Assembly (NCBI RefSeq): GCF_016918015.1
Contig: NZ_JAERMK010000008.1
Span: 154,917-218,916 of the forward strand
Direction: 5' to 3'
Origin: Glycomyces sp. YM15
Lineage (GTDB): Bacteria > Actinomycetota > Actinomycetes > Mycobacteriales > Micromonosporaceae
Length of the DNA stretch: 64,000 nt
Shown: positions 41,987 to 49,925 of the stretch, in pieces
Position numbering within the stretch: the first letter of the stretch is position 1
How the letters are laid out: each line of letters opens with the position of its first letter
Notes under the pieces: model-generated
The model's input: only the letters and a program-made list of their open reading frames with translations
What the model was told of the DNA's origin: nothing
The model's database searches: none
Translations under genes and position numbers: made by a program

Positions 41987-44134
41987 CTACCAGCGGTCGC
42001 GACGCTCGCGGTCGCCTCGGAAGCCGCCGCGCTCGCCGCGGTCGTCGCCGCGGAAACCACCACGGGTGCCGCGGTCGTCGCTGCGGAAGCCGCCACCGCC
42101 GCGGTTGTCGCGGTCGCCGTAGCTGCGACGCTCGCCGCCACCGGAGTAGCCGCCGCTGCGGTTGTCGCCGCCTCGGAAGCCGCCGCCGCGGTTGTCGCGG
42201 TCGCCGTAGCTGCGACGCTCGCCGCCACCGCTGTAGCCGCCGGAGCCGCCTTCGCGGTTGCCTCGGTAGCCGCCGCCGTCACGGTTGCCCTGGTAGCCCC
42301 CGGAGCCGCCTTCGCGGTTCCCGCGGTAGCCGCCGCCGTCACGGTTGCCCTGGTAGCCCCCAGAGCCGCCTTCACGGTTGCCCCGGTAGCCGCCGCCGGA
42401 GCCGCCCTCGCGGTTGCCCCGGTAGCCACCGCCGGAGCCGCCCTCGCGGTTGCCCCGGTAGCCGCCGCCGGAGCCGCCCTCGCGGTTGCCTCGGTAGCCG
42501 CCGCGACGCTCGCCGCCACCGCGGTCGTCGCGCTCGCGGCGCGGGCCGCGGTCATCGCGGTCGCGGCGCTTCGGCGGGTCGAGGATCTCGCGCTCGGCCT
42601 GCTCGCGCAGTCGGGCGGCCTGGGCGCGCAGGCCCTCGGCGTCCTCCTTCAGACGCTGGATCTGCTGCTCGAGACGAGCCGCCTCCGCGTCGTTCTGCGA
42701 GGCCTGGTGGTCCGCCGCCACCGCGCGCAGGTCGGTGAAGTTGCGGGCGCCCATGAGCTTGGTGAGCTCGGGGTCGAAGTTGTCGTTGACGTAGTGGCGC
42801 TGGGCCTCCACGCCCGCACGCTCGATCAGGCTGAACATGCTGCGGTTCTGGTGCGGGAGCACCAGGGTCGCCACATGCCCGGACTGGCCGGCGCGGGCCG
42901 TGCGCCCGGCACGGTGCAGGTAGTCCTTGTGGGTCTTCGGCGGGTCGACGTGGAGGACCATGTCGACGCCGTCCACGTGGATGCCGCGGGCCGCGACGTC
43001 GGTGCAGACCAGCGCGTCCAGGCGGCCGTTCTTGAAGCGGTCCAGGACCTTGGAGCGGTCGACCTGCGACATGCCGCCGTGCAGGCCCTCGGCCTTGACG
43101 CCGGCCTCGCGCAGTTCGTCCGCGATGCGGTCGACGGCGAGCTGGGTGCGGACGAACACCATCGTCAGGCCCGGACGGGACGCGACGGCGGCGGTCATCG
43201 TGGCCTTGTCTCGCGGGCCGATGAGCATCAGGTGGTGGGTCATGGTGGTGACCGAACCAGCCGACGGGTCGACCGAGTGGGTGACCGGGTCGTTCAGGTA
43301 CTTGCGCACCAGAACGTCGATCTCCTCTTCCAGGGTGGCCGAGAACAGCATTCGCTGGCCGCCCTTGGGAAGCTGGTCGAACAGCTCCTCGACCTCGGGC
43401 AGGAAGCCCATGTCGGCCATCTGGTCGGCCTCGTCGAGGATCGCCAGTTCGACGTCCTCGAGCGAGCACTCGCCGCGGCGGATCAGGTCGCGCAGGCGGC
43501 CCGGGGTGGCGACGAGCATGTCGACCCCGCTGCGGAGCGCGTCGATCTGGCGGTTGAACGCGGTGCCGCCGCAGACGACCTTCATGTCGATGCCGACGGC
43601 GTCGCCGAAGGTCTGCAGCGACTCGGCGACCTGGATGGCCAGTTCGCGGGTCGGGGTCATGATGATCGCGCGGGGGCGCTTGGCGCGGGTGCGGCCGCCG
43701 GCGGCGAGACGCGACAGGGTCGGCAGGCCGAAGGCCAGGGTCTTGCCCGAGCCGGTCTGGCCGCGGCCGAGGATGTCGCGTCCGGCGAGGGCGTCCGGGA
43801 TCGTCGCGGCCTGGATCGGGAAGGGCGTGACGATGCCCTGCTCGGCCAGCGCGGCGGTGATCTTCTCGGAGAGGCCGAGTTCGTCGAACGACGGGCCGGT
43901 GTAGGCCGGGACCTCGTCGGTCTCGACGATGAACTCCTCGGCGGGAGCCGCTTCCGCGGCGGCGGCCTCGGCGGTGTCGACGCCGGTCTCGACCGGGTTC
44001 GCAGCGGCGGCCTCGGCCGGGGCCTCGGTCACGGCAGCGGCCTCGGCGGCCTGGACGTCGGTGGTTTCGGGGGTTTCGAGCGCCGTGTCAGATTGACTGA
44101 TGGCAGCATCCGGCACAGTTTTGTCAAGGGTCAT
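41987..44134 (-). CDS. deaD: DEAD-box RNA helicase with RGG/GYRGNR-repeat tail
   Basis: 715 aa. The acidic, Ala/Glu-rich head (residues 1-75) precedes the helicase core: Q-motif FDELGLSEKITAALAEQGIVTPFPIQ, motif I GQTGSGKT (125-132), PTRELA, DEAD (234-237), SAT, and motif VI HRAGRTARAG. A coiled segment follows (about 505-540). The last 170 residues are Gly/Arg/Tyr-rich and repetitive: six YRGNREGGSGG units, two YQGNRDGG units and two SYGDRDNRGG blocks. Such tails bind RNA and often drive condensate formation. It probably unwinds mRNA or rRNA, perhaps in the cold. GGAAGG precedes the ATG at 44134. Confidence 0.95.
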   Translation of the reverse strand: MTLDKTVPDAAISQSDTALETPETTDVQAAEAAAVTEAPAEAAAANPVETGVDTAEAAAAEAAPAEEFIVETDEVPAYTGPSFDELGLSEKITAALAEQGIVTPFPIQAATIPDALAGRDILGRGQTGSGKTLAFGLPTLSRLAAGGRTRAKRPRAIIMTPTRELAIQVAESLQTFGDAVGIDMKVVCGGTAFNRQIDALRSGVDMLVATPGRLRDLIRRGECSLEDVELAILDEADQMADMGFLPEVEELFDQLPKGGQRMLFSATLEEEIDVLVRKYLNDPVTHSVDPSAGSVTTMTHHLMLIGPRDKATMTAAVASRPGLTMVFVRTQLAVDRIADELREAGVKAEGLHGGMSQVDRSKVLDRFKNGRLDALVCTDVAARGIHVDGVDMVLHVDPPKTHKDYLHRAGRTARAGQSGHVATLVLPHQNRSMFSLIERAGVEAQRHYVNDNFDPELTKLMGARNFTDLRAVAADHQASQNDAEAARLEQQIQRLKEDAEGLRAQAARLREQAEREILDPPKRRDRDDRGPRRERDDRGGGERRGGYRGNREGGSGGGYRGNREGGSGGGYRGNREGGSGGGYRGNREGGSGGYQGNRDGGGYRGNREGGSGGYQGNRDGGGYRGNREGGSGGYSGGGERRSYGDRDNRGGGFRGGDNRSGGYSGGGERRSYGDRDNRGGGGFRSDDRGTRGGFRGDDRGERGGFRGDRERRDRW
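42236..42512 (-). repeat. In-frame tandem repeat encoding YRGNREGGSGG units
   Basis: Near-identical 36-bp units encode GNREGGSGGGYR in the deaD tail, partly interleaved with 24-bp units encoding YQGNRDGG. The unit length is a multiple of three, so copy number can change without a frameshift. Confidence 0.85.
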
Positions 44135-44361
44135 GGTTCGCCTTCCGCGAGAACGACTTCGTAAGTGACGCACGTTCCGCGGAGATTTGGTTCACCATGA
44201 GCCGACGGTGATGGGGCGGGACGCGCCTGATCGGGCCACAAAGAGGGCCAGCTATGAACAATAGCCGACCGCGGAGGAACCTCGCTACCTTCACGGCCGG
44301 CTTGTGCCTAGAGACACCATTTCGAAGCCGCGTCTTCTTGAGGACCGGCCCCGCGGCGGGG

Positions 44362-45387
44362 TCAGGCCTCGAACTTGCGCTGGAACTCGCCTCCGGCGTC
44401 GACGATCTCGTACCCGAGGGTGACGTTGATGTCGATCATCGGGGCGTTGACGTCGGCGTTGTCCGTCCAGATCGCTCGGATGTGCGGGAAGTTCTCGCGC
44501 ACGAGCCGCAGGTTCACGATCTTGAGGAGCAGGCCGAGACGGTGGCCGCGGTGGTCCTTGTCCACGATCGTGATGCCCTGGTAGGCGTCCGGGAACTCGC
44601 CGTCGTCGTGGATGATCACGCACGTGTTGGCGACGACTTCGCCGCTGCCGCGGTAGCGGGCGACGGTCTGGATCATCTTCATGCCCATGGCCTCATTGCG
44701 GTCGGCCTTGGCGTTCTTCAGTTCTGCGTCCACGGTCTCGGGTTCGAGTTCGAGGTCGCCGAGCGGGACTTCCGCGAGGATCGTGGAGTCGATGCGGGCC
44801 ATCGTCTCGACGAGCTCCTCGGGGGTGCGCCCGATCCACGAGATGATCTCGTACTCGTCGCCGGCGGCGGCCTGGGCCTTCTCGAGGAGGGCCTGCTCGG
44901 TGTCGGCGTCGAGGGCGTCGACGGCGCAGCGGCGGTTGATCCAGGTGAGCGCGAGTTTGAAGCCGTGCCTTTCGAGGAACAGCTGCCCGGCCTTGGAGCG
45001 CTCGAGGCCGCCTTCCCAGCTCATATGGGTGTCGAGGGTGAGTTCGGTGCGGCCGCGCTCGCGCGCGTACGCGATGAAGTGGTCGACGAGGGCCGAGCCG
45101 ATGCCCTTGCGGCGGTGGTCGGGGTGCACGTTGATCCAGGCCCAGGCGAAGTGCAGGTTCGCTCGGTTGGGCATGCCGATGCCGAGCATGGCGACGACCC
45201 GGCCGTCCTCGACGGCGACGAAGTGGGCTTCGTCCTCGTCCGGCGGCGGGTAGCCGAGACCGGCGATGAAGGCGGCCCGGTGCGGGGCGGGGTTCTCGGG
45301 GGTGTCGGCCGCGTGGGTGGCGCGCATGACGTCGAATGCGCCGGAGACGAGGTCGCCGTCCGCGGGGTCGAGTTCGATGATCTCCAT
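44362..45387 (-). CDS. Tandem-GNAT acetyltransferase family protein (paralogue 1)
   Basis: 341 aa, two GNAT folds in one chain. The first has the acetyl-CoA loop WINVHPDHRRKGIGSALVDHFIAYARERG (RxxGxGSAL); the second has ITIVDKDHRGHRLGLLLKIVNLR, a variant Q/RxxGxG/A loop. The design resembles mycothiol synthase MshD, but substrate residues cannot be matched by eye. It is one of three homologous genes in a row; this copy stands apart from the other two behind a terminator. The protein starts MEIIELDPADGDLV and ends FQRKFEA. The substrate is unknown. Confidence 0.87.
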   Translation of the reverse strand: MEIIELDPADGDLVSGAFDVMRATHAADTPENPAPHRAAFIAGLGYPPPDEDEAHFVAVEDGRVVAMLGIGMPNRANLHFAWAWINVHPDHRRKGIGSALVDHFIAYARERGRTELTLDTHMSWEGGLERSKAGQLFLERHGFKLALTWINRRCAVDALDADTEQALLEKAQAAAGDEYEIISWIGRTPEELVETMARIDSTILAEVPLGDLELEPETVDAELKNAKADRNEAMGMKMIQTVARYRGSGEVVANTCVIIHDDGEFPDAYQGITIVDKDHRGHRLGLLLKIVNLRLVRENFPHIRAIWTDNADVNAPMIDINVTLGYEIVDAGGEFQRKFEA

Positions 45388-45472
45388 GACGTCAGTGTGG
45401 ACATCGGCGGTGACGTGCGGCAACCGAATTTCGGTTCCCTGCGCGCGGATCCGGTGCCAAGGGCGATGCGGT

Positions 45473-45504
45473 CGCCCGTGCCGGTGGGGCCTCCGGCACG
45501 GGCG
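45473..45504 (-). terminator. Terminator after GNAT paralogue 2
   Basis: Perfect 12-bp arms CGCCCGTGCCGG (45473-45484) and CCGGCACGGGCG (45493-45504), 8-nt loop. It lies 6 bp past the stop of the gene on the minus strand and separates paralogue 1 from the operon of paralogues 2 and 3. Confidence 0.85.
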
Positions 45505-45510
45505 GGCCGG

Positions 45511-46530
45511 TCAGGCTTCGAGCTTCAGTCGGTAGGAGACGAGCGCGTCGACGGGGCGGAACCCGAGACGGTCGTTGATGGCGACCATGCCGGCGTTCGT
45601 GTCGGCGTTGCCGGCCCAGATGGTGGTGACGCCGCCGTGGTGCTCGCGCAGTTGCCGGAGGTTGGCGAGCTTGGCGAGCAGGCCGAGGCGGTGGCCGCGG
45701 TGGGCCGGGTCGACGATGGTGATGGCCTGGTTCGCGTGCGGTTCCTCACCGTGGACGTAGATGAGGGTGTTCGCCACCACGTCGCCGCTCTGCTTGTGGA
45801 CGGCGAGGGTGCGGACCATGGTGTGGCCCTGGGCTTCCGCGCGGTCTTCGCGGGCGCGGACGTACGCCGCGTCGATGGCGCGCGGCCGCAGGTCGACCTC
45901 GCCGAGGGGGATCTCGGCGAAGATCTGCGAGTCGATGCGGCCGAGGCCGTCGAGGTAGTGCTCAGGAGTGCGACCGGTCCAGGAGACGAGTTCGTAGTCG
46001 GCGGCCGAGGTGATCGATTCGTCCCAGAGTCGCGATTCGGCCTCCAGGTCGGCCTCACCGAGGTCGAGGCTGCGGTGGATCTCGGTGAGGGCGGCGGTGA
46101 AGCCGCGCTGCTCGAGGAATCTCGCCCCGGTGTCGGGGCGGTCAGGGCCGCCGTCGACGGCGGTGCGGACGGTCACGACGATCTCGCTGCGCCGCTCGTC
46201 GCGGGCGAGTCGCAGGAGGTGGTCGAGGAGCGCGCCGCCGAGGCCTCGACGGCGGTGGCCGGGGTGGACCGCGAGTTCGACCTCCGTGTAGTGCGCGTTC
46301 TCGTCGTGCGGCAGGTAGACCCAGGTCTGGCCTCGGACGGCGCCGTCTTCAACGGCGGCATAGCAGCGGAACTCGGAGTTCGGCCGCGGGTGTTCGAGGG
46401 TGCCGCCGTAGCGTTCGGCGGGTACCGGCGCGAGTTCGGGGGTCTCGGCGGCGCGCACGGCCTCGAAGACCTCGTGGACCTGTCGCAGGAGCTCCCGGTC
46501 GGCGGGGAGGACGCGGCGGATCTCGGCCAT
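45511..46530 (-). CDS. Tandem-GNAT acetyltransferase family protein (paralogue 2)
   Basis: 339 aa with two GNAT domains. The first acetyl-CoA loop is ELAVHPGHRRRGLGGALLDHLLRLARDE; the second is ITIVDPAHRGHRLGLLAKLANLRQL. It ends YRLKLEA, like its neighbours. Its ATG overlaps the stop of paralogue 3 by one base (TGATG), so the two are translated together. It is the most divergent of the three in the first domain (starts MAEIRRVLPADREL). The substrate is unknown. Confidence 0.87.
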   Translation of the reverse strand: MAEIRRVLPADRELLRQVHEVFEAVRAAETPELAPVPAERYGGTLEHPRPNSEFRCYAAVEDGAVRGQTWVYLPHDENAHYTEVELAVHPGHRRRGLGGALLDHLLRLARDERRSEIVVTVRTAVDGGPDRPDTGARFLEQRGFTAALTEIHRSLDLGEADLEAESRLWDESITSAADYELVSWTGRTPEHYLDGLGRIDSQIFAEIPLGEVDLRPRAIDAAYVRAREDRAEAQGHTMVRTLAVHKQSGDVVANTLIYVHGEEPHANQAITIVDPAHRGHRLGLLAKLANLRQLREHHGGVTTIWAGNADTNAGMVAINDRLGFRPVDALVSYRLKLEA

Positions 46531-47552
46531 CAGGCCTCCAGTTTCCTCTGGTACTCGGCGCTGGCATCCACAGTGGTGTACTCGAGGAGTTCGTTGATGG
46601 CGATCATCGGGGCGTTGACGTCGGCGTTGTCCGTCCAGATGTACTCGACGTGCGGGAACCGCTCGCGGATCTGGCGCAGGTTCGCGAGCTTGAGGAGCAG
46701 GCCGAGGCGGTGGCCGCGGTGGCCCGGGGCGACGATGGTGATGGCCTGGTGGGCATCGCGGTAGTCGCCTTCGTCGACGCCGACCTCGGTCCACGCGACG
46801 ATCTCGCCGGCGCGGTCGAGCGCGACGGAGTGGGCGATGATCCGGCCTTCGGCGGCGTACACGGCCTCGCGGCCGCGGAGCTTCTCGGGGGTCATCTGCT
46901 CGACCTCCATCTCGATCTCCCCCAAGGGGATCTCGCTGATGATCATGGTCTCCATGCGGCACATGGTGTCGAGGAGGTCGTCGGGAACGGCGCCGATCCA
47001 TTGGCGCACTTCGTAGGCGTCTCCCGCGGCGGCCAGCGCCTTCGCGTACTCCTCGGCTTCGCGTTCGGGCCCGAGGGGGTCGACGGGGCTGCGGCGGTTG
47101 ACGGTGGTGAGGGCCTTGGCGTAGCCGCGGTCCTCGAGGAGCCGCGCGAAGTCCTCGCGGCGCGCGGGTCCGCCTTCCCAGTAGACGGGCGCTCCGGTGA
47201 GGACGGTGGTGCGGCCGTGCTCGGCGCTGAAGCGCTCGACGTGGTCGAGGAGTGCGGTGCCGACGCCGCGGCCGCGGTGGTCGGGGTGGACGGCGCCGAA
47301 GCGGAGCATCGCGAGTTCGCGGTTCTCGTCGGTGAAGAAGGTGAGGCGGGTGTGGCCGAGGAGTGCGCCGTCCTCGACGCAGGCGAACCAGTGGTTCTCG
47401 CGCCCGGGGAAGGCGTGGGTGAAGAGGGTCTTGAAGAAGCGTTCGACGGGTGCGGGGTTCTCGGGGGTGTCCGCGCGGTGGGCGGCGGCCAGCACCGTGA
47501 AGGCCTGTTCGACGAGGTCGGTGGCTTCGGGGTTCATTTCGATGATTTCCAC
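46530..47552 (-). CDS. Tandem-GNAT acetyltransferase family protein (paralogue 3)
   Basis: 340 aa, the first gene of a two-gene operon with paralogue 2. The acetyl-CoA loops are FGAVHPDHRGRGVGTALLDHVERFSAEHG and ITIVAPGHRGHRLGLLLKLANLRQI. The N-terminus MEIIEMNPEATDLVEQAFTVLAAAHRADTPENPAP closely matches paralogue 1 (MEIIELDPADGDLVSGAFDVMRATHAADTPENPAP), so paralogues 1 and 3 are the closer pair. It is divergent from the ECF sigma gene. The substrate is unknown; resistance to, or modification of, a small molecule is one possibility. Confidence 0.87.
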   Translation of the reverse strand: MEIIEMNPEATDLVEQAFTVLAAAHRADTPENPAPVERFFKTLFTHAFPGRENHWFACVEDGALLGHTRLTFFTDENRELAMLRFGAVHPDHRGRGVGTALLDHVERFSAEHGRTTVLTGAPVYWEGGPARREDFARLLEDRGYAKALTTVNRRSPVDPLGPEREAEEYAKALAAAGDAYEVRQWIGAVPDDLLDTMCRMETMIISEIPLGEIEMEVEQMTPEKLRGREAVYAAEGRIIAHSVALDRAGEIVAWTEVGVDEGDYRDAHQAITIVAPGHRGHRLGLLLKLANLRQIRERFPHVEYIWTDNADVNAPMIAINELLEYTTVDASAEYQRKLEA

Positions 47553-47723
47553 TGGGACAGTGTGCCGTGCGGGACCGACGGTCTCAATCGCATATCGGTG
47601 GATGCTCGGGCCTCGTCCATTCGGTCAGGTGCGGCTGACCGTTCGTAGGATGCGGGAGGGTGCTCGCTTTCCCGTCTTAGCAGGTATCTCCACCGCATCC
47701 ACCCGAGAGAAACGGAACCGACC

Positions 47724-48323
47724 GTGAGCGGATCGACCTACCCGTCAGGGGCACCACCGGAACCTCCACCTAGGACGCAGTTCGAGGACTTCGTCAGGGG
47801 CCGTTCGAAGGCGCTCTGCGCCTCGGCCTACCTGCTGACCGGCGACCGCGGCCTCGCCGAGGACCTCGTGCAGGACGCGCTCGCGCGCACCTGGCGTTCG
47901 TGGAAGCGCCTGCACCGCACCGCGAACGCGGAGGCGTACACGCGAAGGACCATGTACCACCTGCATGTGAGCTTCTGGAGGCGCAAGAAGGTCGCGGAGT
48001 TCGCGACCGACGCGGTGCCCGACCGGGCCGACACCCGCGGCGAGGCGGACACCGCGCTGCGCCTCGCCGTGCACGCGGCGCTGCTGGCGCTGCCCGCGAC
48101 GCAGCGGGCGGCGATCGTGCTGCGCTACTTCGAGGACCGGACCGAGACGGCGGCCGCGGCGATCCTGGACTGCCCGGTCACGACCCTGCGGTCCCGTGTC
48201 CAGCGGGGCCTGCGGCGGCTCCGGAGCACCCTGCCCGAGCTGGTGCTCGAGGGGGACCCCGAAGTGCAACTCGCCCAATGGGAGCGAGAGTTCCAGGCCG
48301 AGAGAGGAGAACGCCATGCCTGA
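47724..48323 (+). CDS. ECF RNA polymerase sigma factor (SigE-family type)
   Basis: 199 aa. Region 2 reads FVRGRSKALCASAYLLTGDRGLAEDLVQDALARTWRSWKRL, with the conserved D-A-x-D-x-V-Q-D-like core. Region 4 is LLALPATQRAAIVLRYFEDRTETAAAAILDCPVTTLRSRVQRGLRRLR, a helix-turn-helix for the -35 element. This size and sequence are typical of the actinobacterial SigE-family ECF group. It starts with GTG. The gene after it overlaps by 8 bp and encodes a membrane protein that may act as its anti-sigma partner. Confidence 0.93.
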   Translation: MSGSTYPSGAPPEPPPRTQFEDFVRGRSKALCASAYLLTGDRGLAEDLVQDALARTWRSWKRLHRTANAEAYTRRTMYHLHVSFWRRKKVAEFATDAVPDRADTRGEADTALRLAVHAALLALPATQRAAIVLRYFEDRTETAAAAILDCPVTTLRSRVQRGLRRLRSTLPELVLEGDPEVQLAQWEREFQAERGERHA

Positions 48324-49506
48324 GTCGATTCGCACGCTGCTGCACGACATCGGGGGCGACGACCCGGGGCCCTCGCGGGACCTCGCGGCGGGCGCCGTGA
48401 ACCGCGCCCGCTCCATCGGGCGCCGCCGCTTCGCGGCCGGGGCGATCGGCGCGGTCACCGCGCTCGCCTTGGCCGGAGCCGGAACGGCCGGCCTGATCAA
48501 CGGCCGGGACAACGGTGGCACGCCACCGGCCGGGGACCCGACCACGGTCGAGGACACCGAGTCCTTCGAAGAGGAGACCGGCGAGTGGGTCGGGTGCGGG
48601 GCCCGCCCGCAGGACTGGGCCGGCAACGGCGTCGAGATCCCGGAGCGGGGCGACTCGGGGACGGAGCGGGACCTGGAAGGGGCGCTGCCGGACCGGATGA
48701 GCTACCGCGTACTGCATGACGAGTTCGGTGAGTCGACCTGGCAGTTCACCGACGCGGGCGAGATCGAGGGCATCGACATCACCGGCGACTTCGAGTACTA
48801 CCCGGCCCCCGACGGGAACCGCGTGGTCGCGGTGGACCGCGCCGACGGCTGCGGCGCCGCCTACATCGAGATCGGGTTCGACTCGAACTTCGAAGGCGCG
48901 GTTGAGTTCTCGATCGAGCCGGTCCACTGCCCGATCGCGTGGTCGCCGGATTCGGACAAGCTCCTGTTCACCGAGCCCACCGTGTTCGAGGACGCCAAGA
49001 CGTATGTGCTCAATGTGAGCTCCGGCGAACTCACCGAGCTCTCGCGGGCGCAGGGTGACGCGTTCTGCGCTGGCGAGTGGCTGGCCGACAGCGAGCGCAT
49101 CTGGTCGGGTCGGACCGCGATCCTGAATCTCGACGGCACGGTCGCGCAGGAGCTGCCGGCGCTCGCGGAGAGCCTCGAGACCGAGAACTGGCTCGACGCG
49201 GGGATCTCGGCTGACGGCGGCGAAGCGTGCTTCGACGAGTTCGAGGAGTCGCAGGGTGACGGTCGGGGCCGGTTCTGCGACGTCTACGTCGACACCGCGA
49301 CCGGGCAGGAGCTGACGCTGCCCGTCGACGGCGAGAACCGGCAGGTCACGTTCCTCTACGACGGCACGATGCTCATCCTGTCCCACGCCGACGGGGTCGC
49401 GACGCAGTACCTCGTCGACGCCGAGGGGGACGTCGTGGACCAGCGGGACCTGCCGGGCGACTTCGCCGGGGAGGTCGAGGAGCTGGTGACCTACTACCCC
49501 TGGTAG
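48316..49506 (+). CDS. Membrane-anchored protein co-translated with the ECF sigma factor (putative anti-sigma partner)
   Basis: 396 aa. The cytoplasmic head (about residues 1-37, SIRTLLHDIGGDDPGPSRDLAAGAVNRARSIGRRR) is short and helical. One transmembrane segment (about 38-60, AAGAIGAVTALALAGAGTAGLI) precedes an external domain of about 330 residues with propeller-like strands and seven cysteines. The start ATG lies inside the sigma gene (ATGCCTGA), so amounts are coupled. The head lacks a zinc-binding HxxxCxxC anti-sigma motif, so the anti-sigma role is inferred from gene order only; it may be an alternative sensor. Confidence 0.75.
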   Translation: MPESIRTLLHDIGGDDPGPSRDLAAGAVNRARSIGRRRFAAGAIGAVTALALAGAGTAGLINGRDNGGTPPAGDPTTVEDTESFEEETGEWVGCGARPQDWAGNGVEIPERGDSGTERDLEGALPDRMSYRVLHDEFGESTWQFTDAGEIEGIDITGDFEYYPAPDGNRVVAVDRADGCGAAYIEIGFDSNFEGAVEFSIEPVHCPIAWSPDSDKLLFTEPTVFEDAKTYVLNVSSGELTELSRAQGDAFCAGEWLADSERIWSGRTAILNLDGTVAQELPALAESLETENWLDAGISADGGEACFDEFEESQGDGRGRFCDVYVDTATGQELTLPVDGENRQVTFLYDGTMLILSHADGVATQYLVDAEGDVVDQRDLPGDFAGEVEELVTYYPW

Positions 49507-49521
49507 GTCCCGGACACCACA

Positions 49522-49558
49522 GAAGCCGCTGTCCTCCACTCGGAAGGGCAGCGGCTTC
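49522..49558. terminator. Hairpin between the sigma operon and cspA
   Basis: GAAGCCGCTG (49522-49531) pairs with CAGCGGCTTC (49549-49558). It lies 15 bp past the sigma-operon stop and 13 bp past the cspA stop on the other strand, so it can serve both. Confidence 0.85.
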
Positions 49559-49571
49559 GACTGATCAGCTT

Positions 49572-49775
49572 TTAGAGCGCGCGCAGGTTGGCGGCCTGCG
49601 GGCCCTTCTGCCCCTGCTCGACGTCGAACTCGACCCGCTGGTTCTCCTCCAGCGAGCGGTAGCCGCTGCCGGTGATCGCGGAGAAGTGAACGAAGATGTC
49701 GGGTCCGTTGTCATCGGGAGCGATGAAGCCGAAGCCCTTGTCGGAGTTGAACCACTTAACAGTGCCTTGCGCCAT
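49572..49775 (-). CDS. cspA: Cold shock protein
   Basis: 67 aa. It is a single OB-fold: [67 protein letters not shown], with RNP1 (KGFGFI) and RNP2 (VHF). It binds single-stranded RNA and DNA and keeps mRNA unfolded, mainly in the cold or in growth transitions. It is followed by a strong terminator and preceded by about 150 bp without a gene, enough for the long 5' leader that many csp genes use for regulation. The minus-strand sequence before the ATG contains AAGGAAACGCAGTA as a likely ribosome-binding region. Confidence 0.96.
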   Translation of the reverse strand: MAQGTVKWFNSDKGFGFIAPDDNGPDIFVHFSAITGSGYRSLEENQRVEFDVEQGQKGPQAANLRAL

Positions 49776-49925
49776 TACTGCGTTTCCTTGCGATGTTGAT
49801 CTCCAGACCTGCCGTCCACTCGCTCCGGAAACCCGGCACGACTTGCGGCGGCAAGGCCTGTCTGTGCTGCCATTGCTGGCCTTTCACCACTTCGGCGAAA
49901 AATACTCCGAACCGGCTTCTGCACC

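Noticed and set aside
42236..42512. Regular repeats that could be mistaken for a CRISPR array.
   Set aside because: The units are coding, in frame, and continue the helicase tail; there are no unique spacers.
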